Shown piece after piece: positions 8,502 through 18,933 of a DNA stretch of 64,000 bases (within the stretch, counting starts at the first letter, position 1; every line of letters begins with the position of its first letter). A model generated the notes under the pieces. It ran no database searches and was not told the DNA's origin. It worked only from the letters and a program-made list of their open reading frames with translations. The stretch spans positions 6,516,501 through 6,580,500 of the forward strand of contig NZ_CP044543.1 in the NCBI RefSeq assembly GCF_008932115.1. Direction: 5' to 3'. Source of the DNA: Bradyrhizobium betae (GTDB lineage: Bacteria; Pseudomonadota; Alphaproteobacteria; Rhizobiales; Xanthobacteraceae). A program made the position numbers and the translations under genes.

Positions 8502-8614
8502 GCGCGCCATCTCACACGGAAACATGGCTCACAAGGCCGTCCGGTGGCAGCCGGGGCGAGAACGCTCCGTTTTGCTCACACGTTTCCGGAGGAACCAACC
8601 GGAGAATTAGAACG

Positions 8615-9610
8615 ATGGCACTACCCGATTTCACTATGCGTCAGCTGCTCGAAGCCGGCGTCCACTTTGGTCACCAGTCTCACCGCTGGAATCCGAAAAT
8701 GGCTCCGTTCATTTTCGGCGCTCGCAACAACATCCACATCGTCGACCTCGCGCAGACCGTGCCGCTGCTGCACACCGCCTTGCAGGCCGTGAGCGACACC
8801 GTCGCCAAGGGTGGTCGCATCCTGTTCGTCGGCACCAAGCGCCAGGCGCAGGACGGCGTCGCGGACGCTGCCAAGCGCTGCGCGCAGTATTTCGTCAATT
8901 CGCGCTGGCTCGGCGGCACGCTGACCAACTGGAAGACGATCTCGGCCTCGATCAAGCGCCTGCGTCATCTCGATGAGGTGCTCGCGGGCGGCGAAGCCAA
9001 TTCCTACACGAAGAAGGAGCGCCTGACGCTTCAGCGTGAGCGCGACAAGCTCGATCGCTCGCTCGGCGGCATCAAGGACATGGGCGGTCTGCCCGACCTG
9101 ATCTTCGTGATCGACACCAACAAGGAAGACATCGCGATCCAGGAAGCCCAGCGGCTCAACATCCCGGTCGCCGCGATCGTCGACACCAATTCCGACCCGA
9201 AGGGCATCACCTATGTGGTGCCGGGCAATGACGACGCCGGCCGCGCCATCTCGTTGTATTGCGACCTGATCGCCCGAGCGGCGATCGACGGCATCTCGCG
9301 CGCCCAGGGCGATTCGGGCATCGACGTCGGTGCCTCGACCCGTCCGCTCGTCGAAGAGCTCCCGGCGGCCTCCACGAGCGGCTTCCAGGGCCTCGCCGGT
9401 CCCCGCGGCACCGCCGACGACCTGAAGAAGCTCCCGGGCGTCTCGGGCGCGATCGAGAAGAAGTTCAACGACCTCGGTATCTTCCACTTCTGGCAGCTCG
9501 CCGAGCTCGACCACGACACCGCGCACAAGATCGGCGAAGAAGTCGGTCTGCCGAGCCGCGCGGACGCATGGGTCGCCAAGGCCAAGGCGCTGACCGCGGA
9601 AGCGGAATAG
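8615..9610 (+). CDS. rpsB: 30S ribosomal protein S2
   Basis: Component of the small ribosomal subunit, 331 aa. The start [20 protein letters not shown] and the motifs [13 protein letters not shown] and [13 protein letters not shown] are diagnostic. The C-terminus is extended beyond about residue 235 ([20 protein letters not shown] through [14 protein letters not shown]), which is common in alphaproteobacteria and resembles a helix-hairpin-helix tail. An in-frame upstream extension to 8474 is rejected because it runs through the promoter; GGAG at 8601-8604 supports the ATG at 8615. It is the first gene of a translation and lipid cluster. Confidence 0.98.
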   Translation: MALPDFTMRQLLEAGVHFGHQSHRWNPKMAPFIFGARNNIHIVDLAQTVPLLHTALQAVSDTVAKGGRILFVGTKRQAQDGVADAAKRCAQYFVNSRWLGGTLTNWKTISASIKRLRHLDEVLAGGEANSYTKKERLTLQRERDKLDRSLGGIKDMGGLPDLIFVIDTNKEDIAIQEAQRLNIPVAAIVDTNSDPKGITYVVPGNDDAGRAISLYCDLIARAAIDGISRAQGDSGIDVGASTRPLVEELPAASTSGFQGLAGPRGTADDLKKLPGVSGAIEKKFNDLGIFHFWQLAELDHDTAHKIGEEVGLPSRADAWVAKAKALTAEAE

Positions 9611-9628
9611 TCAAAAAGAGCGATGGGT

Positions 9629-9649
9629 TGGCCGGATAAGCTCCGGCCA
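9629..9649 (+). other. Stem-loop in the rpsB-tsf junction
   Basis: TGGCCGG and CCGGCCA form a perfect 7-bp stem with a 7-base loop. No T run follows, so it is more likely an attenuator or RNA-processing/stability element between two co-transcribed genes than a terminator. Confidence 0.45.
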
Positions 9650-9743
9650 CCATTTCAGTTGACGCGAATTCCTGAGATGGACCGCGGCGGGGCAATTTGA
9701 TGCCACGCCGCGGCAAACCGGCAGGCAAAAAGGATTTTCAACG

Positions 9744-10667
9744 ATGGCAACGATCACAGCTGCGATGGTCAAGGACCTGCGCGAGTCGACCGGCGCGGGC
9801 ATGATGGACTGCAAGGCCGCGCTCACCGAGACCGCCGGCGACATGGAAGCGGCGCAGGACTGGCTCCGCAAGAAGGGCCTGTCCAAGGCCGCCAAGAAGT
9901 CGGGTCGCGTCGCGGCCGAGGGCCTGATCGGCGCGCTCACCAAGGGCAACAAGGGCGTCGTGGTCGAGGTCAACTCCGAGACCGACTTCGTCGCGCGCAA
10001 CGGTCAGTTCCAGGGCCTGGTCAAGATGATCGCCCAGGTCGCCTTCGACGTCGGCGCCGATGTCGAGAAGATCAAGGCCGCCAAGGTCGGCGACGTCACG
10101 GTGGAAGCCGCGATCAATGATGCGATCGCCACCATCGGCGAGAACATGTCGCTGCGCCGCGCAGCTGCCCTCGAAGTGAGCCAGGGCGTGGTGTCGAGCT
10201 ACGTCCACGGCGCGGTCATCGATGGCGCCGGCAAGATGGGCGTGATCGTCGCGCTGGAATCGCCCGGCAAGGCCGACGAGCTCGCGACGCTCGGCCGCCA
10301 GATCGCGATGCATATCGCCGCCACCAACCCGCTCGCGCTCGATCCGACCGGCCTCGATCCGGCGGTCGTGAAGCGCGAGAAGGACGTGCTCGCCGACAAA
10401 TATCGCCAGCAGGGCAAGCCTGAGAACGTGATCGAGAAGATCGTCGAGTCCGGCCTCAAGACCTATTACAAGGAAGTCTGCCTGCTCGAGCAGGCCTTCA
10501 TCCACGACACCGGCAAGTCGGTGGCGCAGGCGGTGAAGGAAGCCGAAGGCAAGGTCGGCGGCGCCATCAAGATCGCGGGCTTCGTGCGCTATGCTCTCGG
10601 CGAGGGAATCGAGAAGCAGGAAAGCGACTTCGCAGCCGAGGTCGCGGCGGCCAGCGGCAAGAAGTAA
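9744..10667 (+). CDS. tsf: Elongation factor Ts
   Basis: Guanine nucleotide exchange factor for EF-Tu, 307 aa, normal length. The N-terminal UBA-like domain reads [19 protein letters not shown], followed by the signature [27 protein letters not shown], which contains the conserved TDFVA. Dimerisation-domain motifs such as VSSYVHG and [11 protein letters not shown] follow. The ATG at 9744 has an AAAAGGA-type site shortly upstream. It is 133 bases after rpsB, the classic pairing. Confidence 0.98.
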   Translation: MATITAAMVKDLRESTGAGMMDCKAALTETAGDMEAAQDWLRKKGLSKAAKKSGRVAAEGLIGALTKGNKGVVVEVNSETDFVARNGQFQGLVKMIAQVAFDVGADVEKIKAAKVGDVTVEAAINDAIATIGENMSLRRAAALEVSQGVVSSYVHGAVIDGAGKMGVIVALESPGKADELATLGRQIAMHIAATNPLALDPTGLDPAVVKREKDVLADKYRQQGKPENVIEKIVESGLKTYYKEVCLLEQAFIHDTGKSVAQAVKEAEGKVGGAIKIAGFVRYALGEGIEKQESDFAAEVAAASGKK

Positions 10668-10668
10668 G

Positions 10669-10706
10669 CGCCGGAACGTTCCTTCCGGCGTGCCGCCGGA
10701 AGCGGC
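10669..10706 (+). other. Tandem stem-loops in the tsf-pyrH junction
   Basis: The first hairpin is CGCCGGAA (10669-10676) with TTCCGGCG (10683-10690), a perfect 8-bp stem. The second is GCCGC (10692-10696) with GCGGC (10702-10706). Neither is followed by a T run. They occupy most of the space before the pyrH ribosome site and could modulate read-through or mRNA stability. Confidence 0.5.
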
Positions 10707-10727
10707 GCCCGGACGAGGAAAGTGCTC

Positions 10728-11444
10728 ATGACTGATCCGGCTTACCGTCGCGTGGTGATAAAGCTGTCCGGCGAATATCTCGCGGGACAGCAAGGTTTCG
10801 GCATCGATCAGCCGACCGTGGACCGGGTTGCGGACGATCTGATCGCCGCCCGCCATCTCGGCACCGAGGTTGCGGTGGTGATCGGCGGCGGCAATATCGT
10901 GCGCGGTGTCGAGGTATCGGCCCGCGGCGTGTCGCGTCCGACCGGCGACACCATGGGCATGCTCGCCACCATGATGAACTGCCTCGCGCTGGAATCGGCG
11001 ATCGAGCGCAAGGGCACGCCGGCGCGCACGCTGTCGGCCTTCGTCATGCCCGAGATTTCCGAGCTGTTCACCCGCACCGCGGCACACAAATACCTTGCCG
11101 AGGGCCGGATCGTGCTGCTCGGCGGCGGAACCGGCAATCCGTTCTTCACCACCGATACGACCGCGGTGCTGCGCGCCGCCGAGATCGGGGCCCAGGCGGT
11201 GCTGAAGGCGACCAATGTCGACGGTGTCTACTCGGCCGACCCGAAGAAGGATCCGACCGCGACGCGGTTCGACCGGCTGACGCATTCGCAGGCGATCGAG
11301 GGCGGCTACAAGGTGATGGACGCGACCGCCTTCGCACTTGCCCGCGAGACGTCGCTGCCTATCATTGTGTTCTCGATCGCGGAGCCGGGTTCGATCGGCG
11401 CGATTCTGCGTGGCGGCGGCCACGGAACCATCGTCGCCGGCTGA
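10728..11444 (+). CDS. pyrH: UMP kinase
   Basis: Phosphorylates UMP to UDP in pyrimidine nucleotide synthesis. It belongs to the amino-acid-kinase fold, 238 aa. Visible motifs are [14 protein letters not shown] (N-terminal phosphate-binding), [14 protein letters not shown]-type residues replaced by [14 protein letters not shown], and [17 protein letters not shown]. The ATG at 10728 is chosen because GAGGAA lies eight bases upstream; the GTG at 10722 is too close to that site. The order tsf-pyrH-frr is conserved across bacteria. Confidence 0.97.
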   Translation: MTDPAYRRVVIKLSGEYLAGQQGFGIDQPTVDRVADDLIAARHLGTEVAVVIGGGNIVRGVEVSARGVSRPTGDTMGMLATMMNCLALESAIERKGTPARTLSAFVMPEISELFTRTAAHKYLAEGRIVLLGGGTGNPFFTTDTTAVLRAAEIGAQAVLKATNVDGVYSADPKKDPTATRFDRLTHSQAIEGGYKVMDATAFALARETSLPIIVFSIAEPGSIGAILRGGGHGTIVAG

Positions 11445-11512
11445 CGGCTCATCTGGCGTGCCCCGAAGGGGAGGGCGCGGAGAGGTCGCCGGGATTTTGA
11501 AGGAGAAACGTG

Positions 11513-12076
11513 ATGGCCACGGGTAATTTCGACCTCAACGAAGTGAAGCGCCGCATGCAGGGCGCCATTCAGTCGCTCAAGCACGAGCTCGGCGGCCTGC
11601 GCACGGGCCGCGCGTCCGGCTCGATGCTCGACCCCGTGCAGGTCGAGGCTTACGGCAGCCACATGCCGCTCAACCAGCTCGCCACCGTTAGCGTGCCGGA
11701 GCCGCGCATGATCTCGGTGCAGGTCTGGGACAAGTCGATGGTCAAGGCGGTGGAGAAGGCGATCGTCGATTCCAATCTCGGCCTGTCGCCGGCGACCGAA
11801 GGCCAGGTGCTGCGCCTGCGCATTCCCGAACTCAACGAGGAGCGTCGCAAGGAACTCGTCAAGGTCGCACACAAATACGCGGAAGCCGCCAAGGTCGCCG
11901 CGCGTCACGTCCGCCGCGACGGCCTCGACGTTCTGAAGAAGCTCGAGAAGAACCACGAGATGTCCGAGGACGACCAGAAGCGTCACGCCGACGAGGTGCA
12001 GAAGGTGACCGACGGCACCATTACCGAGATCGACCAGTTGCTGGCCGCCAAGGAAAAAGAAATTCTCACCGTCTAA
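11513..12076 (+). CDS. frr: Ribosome recycling factor
   Basis: Splits the post-termination ribosome together with EF-G. It is 187 aa, the usual size. Typical features are [40 protein letters not shown] and the C-terminal helix ending [21 protein letters not shown] at 11501-11506 favours the ATG at 11513 over the GTG one codon earlier. It is followed after 10 bases by uppS. Confidence 0.98.
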   Translation: MATGNFDLNEVKRRMQGAIQSLKHELGGLRTGRASGSMLDPVQVEAYGSHMPLNQLATVSVPEPRMISVQVWDKSMVKAVEKAIVDSNLGLSPATEGQVLRLRIPELNEERRKELVKVAHKYAEAAKVAARHVRRDGLDVLKKLEKNHEMSEDDQKRHADEVQKVTDGTITEIDQLLAAKEKEILTV

Positions 12077-12086
12077 GGCTGCCTCC

Positions 12087-12845
12087 ATGTCCAACGCCGC
12101 CGCGCCTGCCACCGAAGGACCCGACCGGTCCGACGCGCCTGCGCATGTCGCCATCATCATGGATGGCAACGGGCGTTGGGCCGCTGCGCGCGGGTTGCCG
12201 CGTGCGGAGGGGCATCGCCGCGGCGTCGAGGCGTTGCGCCGCGTGGTGCGGGCCTCGCACGAGCTCGGCATCCGCTACCTCACCATCTTCTCCTTCTCGT
12301 CGGAGAACTGGTCGCGCCCGGCGAGCGAAATCGGCGATCTCTTCGGCCTCTTGAAGCGCTTCATCCGCAACGACCTGGCGAGCCTGCATCGCGACGGCGT
12401 CAAGGTCCGCATCATCGGCGAGCGCGACGGGCTGGAGGGCGACATCTGCGCGCTGCTCAGCGAGGCCGAGGAACTGACGCGCGACAACACGCGTCTGACG
12501 CTCGTCGTCGCCTTCAACTACGGCTCGCGGCACGAGATCGCGAAAGCGGCGCAGAAGCTCGCGCGCGAAGTGGCCGAGGGCAAGCGCGATCCTGCCACGA
12601 TCGACGCCGAGACGCTCGGGGCTCATCTCGATGCGCCCGACATTCCAGATCCCGATCTCATCATCCGCACCAGCGGCGAGCAGCGCCTCTCCAACTTCCT
12701 GATGTGGCAGGCCGCCTATAGCGAGCTGGTGTTCGTGCCGATCCACTGGCCCGATTTCGACAAGGCGGCGCTGGAAGGCGCGATCGCCGAATTCGCCAGG
12801 CGCGAGCGCCGCTTCGGCGGTCTCGTCGCGAAAACCGCCTCGTGA
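12087..12845 (+). CDS. uppS: Isoprenyl transferase (undecaprenyl diphosphate synthase family)
   Basis: Cis-prenyltransferase that builds the C55 carrier lipid for peptidoglycan and O-antigen from isopentenyl diphosphate. The 252-aa protein shows [13 protein letters not shown] with the catalytic Asp, [14 protein letters not shown], and [19 protein letters not shown] near the C-terminus. It lies in the cytoplasm at the membrane. Its stop overlaps the GTG start of cdsA by four bases, implying translational coupling. Its precursor pathway is represented two genes on by dxr. Confidence 0.95.
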   Translation: MSNAAAPATEGPDRSDAPAHVAIIMDGNGRWAAARGLPRAEGHRRGVEALRRVVRASHELGIRYLTIFSFSSENWSRPASEIGDLFGLLKRFIRNDLASLHRDGVKVRIIGERDGLEGDICALLSEAEELTRDNTRLTLVVAFNYGSRHEIAKAAQKLAREVAEGKRDPATIDAETLGAHLDAPDIPDPDLIIRTSGEQRLSNFLMWQAAYSELVFVPIHWPDFDKAALEGAIAEFARRERRFGGLVAKTAS

Positions 12846-13684
12846 GCGAACACGACGCCGCGCCGGCGGGCTCGCAGCCGGCCCCGAGCAATCTCGTGAT
12901 GCGGATCCTCGCAGCGCTGGTGCTGGCGCCGCTGACCATTGCGGTCGCGTATGTCGGTGGATGGCTCTGGGCGCTGCTCGTCACCCTGGTGTCGATCGGG
13001 CTGTTCGCGGAATGGCTGATGGTGGTGGGCGCCGGCTCGGCCGCGCTGACCGGGGCAGGGACGATCACCATTGCCATGATGGGGGCCTGCGTCGCCTTCG
13101 GCGCGCTGAAGACCGCGATCATCGTTGGCTGCGTCGGCGGCGCGATCGTGACGCTGATCGCGCGCGGCAAGTTTGTCTGGGCCGCGACGGGATTTGCCTA
13201 TGCCGCGGCGGCGCTGCTGGCTTCGATCCTGGTGCGGAAGGACCTCGTCAACGGCTTCTCCGCGCTGATGTTCGTGCTTCTCGTGGTGTGGGCGACCGAC
13301 ATCGGCGGCTATTTCGCCGGCCGCAGCATCGGCGGACCGAAACTATGGCCGCGCGTGAGCCCGAAGAAGACCTGGGCCGGCGCGCTCGGCGGCTTCGTGG
13401 CGAGCCTTGCGGTGGCGGGCGGCTTTGCGGCCTGGGGGTTCGGGAAGGCGGTTCCTCTGCTGCTCGTCAGCGCCGTCCTGTCGGTGGTCTCGGCCTTGGG
13501 CGACCTGTTCGAATCCGCCGTGAAGCGGCGCTTCGATGTCAAGGATTCCAGTCACTTGATTCCCGGCCATGGCGGGCTCATGGACCGTCTGGACGGTTTT
13601 GTCGCGGCCATCCTGATGGCATGGATTATCGGCTTCCTCCGCCATGGTGTGCATAGCGCCGGAAGCGGTCTTATGGTTTGGTGA
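12842..13684 (+). CDS. cdsA: Phosphatidate cytidylyltransferase
   Basis: Integral membrane enzyme making CDP-diacylglycerol from CTP and phosphatidate, the branch point of phospholipid synthesis. The 280-aa protein has several hydrophobic segments and the family signature in the C-terminal third: [18 protein letters not shown] followed by MDRLDG. It begins at a GTG overlapping uppS by four bases. The N-terminal 15 residues are polar and alanine-rich, so the exact start is less certain than the rest. Confidence 0.95.
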   Translation: MSEHDAAPAGSQPAPSNLVMRILAALVLAPLTIAVAYVGGWLWALLVTLVSIGLFAEWLMVVGAGSAALTGAGTITIAMMGACVAFGALKTAIIVGCVGGAIVTLIARGKFVWAATGFAYAAAALLASILVRKDLVNGFSALMFVLLVVWATDIGGYFAGRSIGGPKLWPRVSPKKTWAGALGGFVASLAVAGGFAAWGFGKAVPLLLVSAVLSVVSALGDLFESAVKRRFDVKDSSHLIPGHGGLMDRLDGFVAAILMAWIIGFLRHGVHSAGSGLMVW

Positions 13685-13688
13685 GAAT

Positions 13689-14912
13689 ATGAGCGCGGTC
13701 CCATTGCGTAACAACAAGGCTGCGGCGTCCGCCGTCCGCAGCGTCACGGTTCTCGGCGCCACCGGCTCGATCGGCGACAGCACGATGGACCTGCTGCGCG
13801 CCTCTCCCGAGCGCTATCGGGTCGAAGCGTTGACGGCGAACAGCAATGTCGAGGCGCTGGCAAAGCTCGCCAGGGAATTTTCCGCGCGTTTCGTCGCGAT
13901 CGCCGACACCTCCAAGCTCGCCGAGCTGAAGGCTGCATTGGCCGGAACCAGCACCGAATGCGGCGCGGGCGAAAGCGCGGTGATCGAGGCCGGCGCACGT
14001 CCGGCCGAGTGGGTGATGGCGGCGGTGAGCGGCGCTGCCGGATTGAAACCGGCCCTGGCTGCGGTCGATCGCGGCGCCCATGTCGCGCTCGCCAACAAGG
14101 AATGTCTGGTCTGCGCCGGCGATTTCTTCATGCAGCGCGCGGCGAAGGCGGGGGCCTGCATCCTGCCGGCCGATTCCGAGCACAATGCGCTGTTCCAGGC
14201 GCTCGCCTCGGGCAATCGCGACGAGCTCGTTCGCGTCATCATCACGGCCTCGGGCGGCCCGTTCCGGACCTGGAAGCCGGCCGATATCGAGCAGGCCACG
14301 CTGGCCCAGGCCCTGAAGCATCCGAACTGGAGCATGGGCCAGAAGATCACGATCGATTCCGCCTCGATGATGAACAAGGGGCTCGAGGTGATCGAGGCGT
14401 CCTATCTGTTCGCGCTGAGCCCGGACGAGATCGACGTGCTGGTGCATCCGCAGTCGATCATCCATGGCATGGTCGAATTCTCGGACCGCTCGGTGATGGC
14501 CCAGCTCGGCGCCCCCGACATGCGCACGCCGATCGCGCACTGCCTCGGCTGGCCGGACCGGATCAAGGGACCCGCGGCCAAGCTGGACCTCGCCAAGATC
14601 GGCCAGCTGACCTTCGAGGCGCCGGATTTCGAGCGCTTCCCCGGACTGCGCCTCGCCTACGATTCGCTCCGGACCGGGAAGGGGGCGACCACCGTCTACA
14701 ACGCCGCCAACGAGGTCGCGGTCGCAGCCTTCATTGCCGGCAAGATCCGGTTCGGCGCGATCGCGCGGCTGGTCGAGGCGACGCTGGACGACTGGATTCG
14801 CGGCGGGAACCAGACCCCGCTGACGTCAGCCGACGATGCAATCTCTATTGACCATGTTGCGCGAAATAGAGCTGCCGCCCTATTGCCTCAAATTGCCTTA
14901 AAGGCATCCTAG
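13689..14912 (+). CDS. dxr: 1-deoxy-D-xylulose 5-phosphate reductoisomerase
   Basis: NADPH-dependent second enzyme of the MEP isoprenoid pathway, 407 aa. The Rossmann motif is [18 protein letters not shown]. Substrate and metal residues lie in [23 protein letters not shown] and [28 protein letters not shown]. The ATG at 13689 sits four bases after the cdsA stop; an upstream extension to 13644 would overlap cdsA and is rejected. Confidence 0.97.
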   Translation: MSAVPLRNNKAAASAVRSVTVLGATGSIGDSTMDLLRASPERYRVEALTANSNVEALAKLAREFSARFVAIADTSKLAELKAALAGTSTECGAGESAVIEAGARPAEWVMAAVSGAAGLKPALAAVDRGAHVALANKECLVCAGDFFMQRAAKAGACILPADSEHNALFQALASGNRDELVRVIITASGGPFRTWKPADIEQATLAQALKHPNWSMGQKITIDSASMMNKGLEVIEASYLFALSPDEIDVLVHPQSIIHGMVEFSDRSVMAQLGAPDMRTPIAHCLGWPDRIKGPAAKLDLAKIGQLTFEAPDFERFPGLRLAYDSLRTGKGATTVYNAANEVAVAAFIAGKIRFGAIARLVEATLDDWIRGGNQTPLTSADDAISIDHVARNRAAALLPQIALKAS

Positions 14913-14956
14913 ATGGTTCGGGGCCAGGGCCTTGCGGCGCTGGATGAGGGAATTCG

Positions 14957-16108
14957 ATGATCGACTTTTTCGTCCATAGTTTCAATACGTTGAGCCATGG
15001 GCTCCTCGGCTACGCGGTTCCCTTCCTGTTCGTCCTGACGATCGTCGTGTTCTTCCATGAGCTCGGCCATTTCCTGGTCGCGCGCTGGGCGGGCGTTCGT
15101 GTCTTAACCTTTTCGCTCGGTTTCGGACCTGAGCTGGTCGGTTTCAACGACCGCCACGGCACCCGCTGGAAGATCTCGGCGATCCCTCTCGGCGGCTACG
15201 TCAAGTTCTTCGGGGACGAGAGCGAGGCTTCGACGCCGTCGTCCCAGACGCTCGCGGCGATGACGGCCGAGGAGCGCGCCGGCAGCTTCCATCACAAGAA
15301 GGTCGGCCCGCGTGCCGCCATCGTCGCGGCCGGACCGATCGCCAATTTCATCCTGGGCGCGCTGATCTTCGCCGGCATGGCGCTGTACTACGGCAAGCCG
15401 AGCACGATCGCGCGCGTCGATGGTGTCGTGGCCGAGGGCGCTGCGGCTGCGGCGGGCTTCAAGATCGGCGACGTCGTCGTGCAGATCGACGGCAAGCCGA
15501 TCGAGAGCTTTGCCGACATGCAGCGAATCGTTGCGATGAATGCCGGTTCGGCGCTTGCCTTCCAGGTCAAGCGGGACGGCGCCATCGTCGCGCTGACCGC
15601 GACGCCGGCGCTGCTCGAGCGCAAGGATCCCTTCGGCAACAGCCATCGTCTCGGCGTGCTCGGCGTCGAGCACAAGGCTCAGGCCGGCGAGGCCTCGACC
15701 ACGCCGGTCGGCGTCGGCGAGGCGCTCAAGATCGGGGTCGAGCAGGTCTGGTTCATCATCACCAGCACCTTCAAGTTCCTGGGCTCGCTGTTCGTCGGAC
15801 AGGGCAATCCCAACGAGGTAAGCGGCGTGCTCGGCATCGCCAAGATGTCGGGGCAGGCGGCCAGCGCCGGGTTCCAGTTCGTGATCAACCTGTGCGCGGT
15901 GCTGTCGGTGTCGATCGGCCTCTTGAACCTGTTCCCGATTCCGCTGCTCGACGGTGGTCACCTTATGTTCTATGCGGCCGAGCTGGTCCGCGGCCGGCCC
16001 TTGTCCGAGCGGACCCAGGAGATGGGATTCCGGATCGGGCTCGGTCTGGTGCTGATGCTGATGGTGTTCGCCACCTACAACGACATCCTGCGGATGGCGG
16101 CGTCCTGA
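14957..16108 (+). CDS. rseP: Site-2 (RIP) metalloprotease RseP
   Basis: Intramembrane zinc protease acting in envelope stress signalling and signal-peptide remnant removal. The 383-aa protein has the zinc motif HELGH at residues 34-38 in the first membrane helix and the second active-site motif LFPIPLLDGGHL near the C-terminus. A PDZ domain lies around residues 150-215 (VVAEGAAAAAGFKIGDVVVQ). Four membrane segments are expected. It lies directly before bamA, the conserved envelope-biogenesis arrangement. Confidence 0.96.
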   Translation: MIDFFVHSFNTLSHGLLGYAVPFLFVLTIVVFFHELGHFLVARWAGVRVLTFSLGFGPELVGFNDRHGTRWKISAIPLGGYVKFFGDESEASTPSSQTLAAMTAEERAGSFHHKKVGPRAAIVAAGPIANFILGALIFAGMALYYGKPSTIARVDGVVAEGAAAAAGFKIGDVVVQIDGKPIESFADMQRIVAMNAGSALAFQVKRDGAIVALTATPALLERKDPFGNSHRLGVLGVEHKAQAGEASTTPVGVGEALKIGVEQVWFIITSTFKFLGSLFVGQGNPNEVSGVLGIAKMSGQAASAGFQFVINLCAVLSVSIGLLNLFPIPLLDGGHLMFYAAELVRGRPLSERTQEMGFRIGLGLVLMLMVFATYNDILRMAAS

Positions 16109-16125
16109 TAGGGGCTTTTTTGTGG

Positions 16126-16143
16126 CGTTGCTGATCAGCAACG
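16126..16143. repeat. 18-base perfect palindrome between rseP and bamA
   Basis: The sequence CGTTGCTGATCAGCAACG is its own reverse complement. It begins 18 bases after the rseP stop and about 140 bases before bamA. No T run follows, so it is not a standard terminator. It could be an operator for a dimeric regulator or an RNA hairpin with a tight loop. Confidence 0.6.
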
Positions 16144-16282
16144 TCTTGGAATGAAATTGAAATTACGGTGTCAGCTGCCGTTTGCGACATCGAGGAAATT
16201 GGCTACAAGCGGCTTCGAACTTGGGGAATCTCCCGGACCAGCGTTGGGGTTGGGTCTGGTACTGATAAGGGCGCGTTGCGCA

Positions 16283-18808
16283 ATGAAGTTTGGACTGCGA
16301 CTCCGGGGTGGCTTGCTCGCAACCCTGATCATGTTCGGCGCGCCGGTGGTTGCCCCGGTTGGGGCTGTTTTCGTGTCTTCGTCTGCGCTCGCTCAGACCG
16401 TTCAGTCGATTTCCGTCGAAGGAAATCGCCGTGTCGAGGTGGAGACGATCCGCTCCTATTTCAAGCCGGGCCCGGGTGGCCGCCTGGATCAGGGCGCCAT
16501 CGATGACGGCCTGAAGGCGTTGATCGAGACCGGCCTGTTCCAGGACGTGCGAATCAACCGTGGCGCCGGTGGCCAGATCATCGTCTCCGTGGTGGAAAAC
16601 CCGGTGATCGGTCGCGTTGCCTTCGAGGGCAACAAGAAGATCAAGGACGAGCAGCTCACCACCGAGGTCCAGTCCAAGGCGCGCGGCACCTTCTCCCGCG
16701 CCATGGTGCAGTCCGACACGCTGCGAATCGCCGAGATCTATCGCCGGTCCGGCCGCTACGACGTGCGCGTCACGCCCGAAGTGATCGAGCAGCCGAACAA
16801 TCGCGTCGACCTGGTCTTCACGGTGGAAGAGGGCTCCAAGACCGGCGTCAAGTCGATCGAGTTCGTCGGCAACAACGCGTTCTCGTCCTACCGCCTGCGC
16901 GACATCATCAAGACCCACGAATCGAACCTGCTGAGCTTCCTCGCCAGCAACGACATCTATGATCCGGATCGCGTCGAAGCCGACCGCGACCTGATCCGCC
17001 GCTTCTACCTCAAGAACGGTTTCGCCGACGTCCAGGTCGTGGCCGCGCTCACCGAATACGATCCGGAGAAGAAGGGCTTCAACGTCACCTTCAAGATCGA
17101 GGAAGGCTCGCAGTACCGCGTCGGCACCGTCGACTTCCGCTCCAGCATTGCGAACTTCGACCCGACCTCGATGCGCGCCTATTCACGTGTCAATGTCGGC
17201 GCGCTCTACAACGTCGAATCGGTCGAGAAGTCGGTCGAGGAGATGCAGATCGAGGCGTCGCGTCGCGGCTTTGCCTTCGCCGTGGTCCGTCCCGGCGGCG
17301 ACCGCAACTTCGAGGCGCACACCGTTTCCGTCGTGTTCAACATCGACGAAGGCCCGCGCACCTATATCGAGCGCATCAATGTCCGCGGCAACACCCGCAC
17401 GCGTGACTACGTGATCCGTCGCGAGTTCGACATCTCCGAGGGCGATGCCTACAACCGTGCGCTGGTCGATCGTGCCGAGCGCCGCCTGAAGAACCTCGAC
17501 TACTTCAAGACCGTGAAGATCACGACGGAGCCCGGCTCATCCAGCGACCGCGTGGTCCTGATCGTCGATCTCGAAGAGAAGTCGACCGGCGACTTCTCGG
17601 TCTCGGGCGGTTACTCCACGACCGACGGTGCGCTGGCCGAAGTCTCGGTCTCCGAGCGCAACCTCCTCGGCCGCGGCCTGTTCGCGAAGGCGGCGGTGAC
17701 CTACGGCCAGTATGCCCGCGGCTACTCGCTGTCGTTCGTCGAGCCGTATCTGCTCGACTACCGCGTCGCGCTTGGCCTCGACCTCTATCAGCGTGAGCAG
17801 AAGTCCAACAGCTACATCTCCTACGGCACCAAGACGCTTGGCTTCTCGCCGCGCCTCGGCTTCTCCCTGCGTGAAGATCTGGCGCTGCAGCTGCGCTACT
17901 CGATCTATCGGCAGGAAATCACGCTGCCTTACTACCTAGCGAACTGTAACAACAATATCGGCTCGGCGGCGTTCAACCCGAGCCCTGCCTTCGCCGCCAA
18001 CAACGGGATCAGCCTCGCGTCGACCAGCGGCCTCGGCTGCTACAGCGACGGCGAAGCCTCGCTGCCGGTGCGCAAGGAGCTGGCGGGCGGCAAGACGCTG
18101 ACCTCGGCGCTCGGCTACACGCTGACCTACAACACGCTGGACAACAACAAGAACCCCACCGATGGCCTGATCGTCGATTTCCGTCAGGATTTCGCCGGCG
18201 TCGGCGGCGACGTCTCCTACCTGAAGTCGGTGATCGACGCGAAGTACTATACGCCGCTGGTGTCCGACATCGTTGGCCTCGTCCGCATGCAGGGCGGCAT
18301 GCTGAACAAGATCGGCAGCCAGGATCTGCGCATGCTCGATCACTTCCAGATGGGTCCGAATCTCGTTCGCGGCTTCGCTCCGAACGGCATCGGGCCGCGC
18401 GATCTGAATCCCTACGGGACGCAGGACGCGCTGGGCGGCACCAAATATTGGGGCGCTTCGGCCGAATTGCAGATGCCGTTCTGGTTCCTGCCGAAGGAAG
18501 TGGGTCTGAAGGGCGCGGTCTACGCCGATGCCGGCGGTCTCTATGACTACAAGGGGCCGACCAGCTGGACGGCCACCAATGAAGTCAATGCGCCTGGCTG
18601 TATCCCGTCTTCCGTCAATCCGGCATCGACCGGCACCTGTACCGGTCTCGTGTATGACGACAGCAAGGTTGTCCGCACCTCGGTGGGTGTGGGCCTGATC
18701 TGGCAGTCGCCATTCGGACCGCTGCGCTTCGACTACGCCGTGCCGCTCACCAAGGGCAAGTACGACCGTACGCAGGAGTTCAGGTTCGGCGGCGGCACCT
18801 CGTTCTAA
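16283..18808 (+). CDS. bamA: Outer-membrane protein assembly factor BamA
   Basis: Core of the BAM complex, which inserts beta-barrels into the outer membrane. The ATG at 16283 gives a signal peptide ending SSALA and a mature start QTVQSISVEGNRRVE. Five POTRA domains span about residues 38-430; several begin with I-x-V-x-GN motifs such as INVRGNTRTRDYVIRREF. The C-terminal barrel contains the VRGF signature (LVRGFAPNGIGPRD) and ends GKYDRTQEFRFGGGTSF with terminal Phe. A further upstream in-frame start at 16151 would precede the signal peptide and is rejected. No skp gene follows; lpxD is next. Confidence 0.97.
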   Translation: MKFGLRLRGGLLATLIMFGAPVVAPVGAVFVSSSALAQTVQSISVEGNRRVEVETIRSYFKPGPGGRLDQGAIDDGLKALIETGLFQDVRINRGAGGQIIVSVVENPVIGRVAFEGNKKIKDEQLTTEVQSKARGTFSRAMVQSDTLRIAEIYRRSGRYDVRVTPEVIEQPNNRVDLVFTVEEGSKTGVKSIEFVGNNAFSSYRLRDIIKTHESNLLSFLASNDIYDPDRVEADRDLIRRFYLKNGFADVQVVAALTEYDPEKKGFNVTFKIEEGSQYRVGTVDFRSSIANFDPTSMRAYSRVNVGALYNVESVEKSVEEMQIEASRRGFAFAVVRPGGDRNFEAHTVSVVFNIDEGPRTYIERINVRGNTRTRDYVIRREFDISEGDAYNRALVDRAERRLKNLDYFKTVKITTEPGSSSDRVVLIVDLEEKSTGDFSVSGGYSTTDGALAEVSVSERNLLGRGLFAKAAVTYGQYARGYSLSFVEPYLLDYRVALGLDLYQREQKSNSYISYGTKTLGFSPRLGFSLREDLALQLRYSIYRQEITLPYYLANCNNNIGSAAFNPSPAFAANNGISLASTSGLGCYSDGEASLPVRKELAGGKTLTSALGYTLTYNTLDNNKNPTDGLIVDFRQDFAGVGGDVSYLKSVIDAKYYTPLVSDIVGLVRMQGGMLNKIGSQDLRMLDHFQMGPNLVRGFAPNGIGPRDLNPYGTQDALGGTKYWGASAELQMPFWFLPKEVGLKGAVYADAGGLYDYKGPTSWTATNEVNAPGCIPSSVNPASTGTCTGLVYDDSKVVRTSVGVGLIWQSPFGPLRFDYAVPLTKGKYDRTQEFRFGGGTSF

Positions 18809-18820
18809 TTCGATCAGCAC

Positions 18821-18866
18821 GGCACGATCCGAACCAGCGGAGCCGGTTTCCGAAAGGGATCGTGCC
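18821..18866. repeat. RIME-like palindromic intergenic repeat between bamA and lpxD
   Basis: The perfect 10-bp arms GGCACGATCC (18821-18830) and GGATCGTGCC (18857-18866) enclose a smaller AACC/GGTT stem. The layout, with arms near GCATGATCC, central CCGGTTT and CCGAAA, resembles the mosaic palindromic repeats common in rhizobial intergenic regions. It may also serve as the bamA transcript's 3' structure. Confidence 0.6.
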
Positions 18867-18933
18867 ACTTCAAGAGATGAGGCATGATGCGGCCTGACCG
18901 CTTCATGCCGAAGCCGGACCGCGACGGGGTGGA

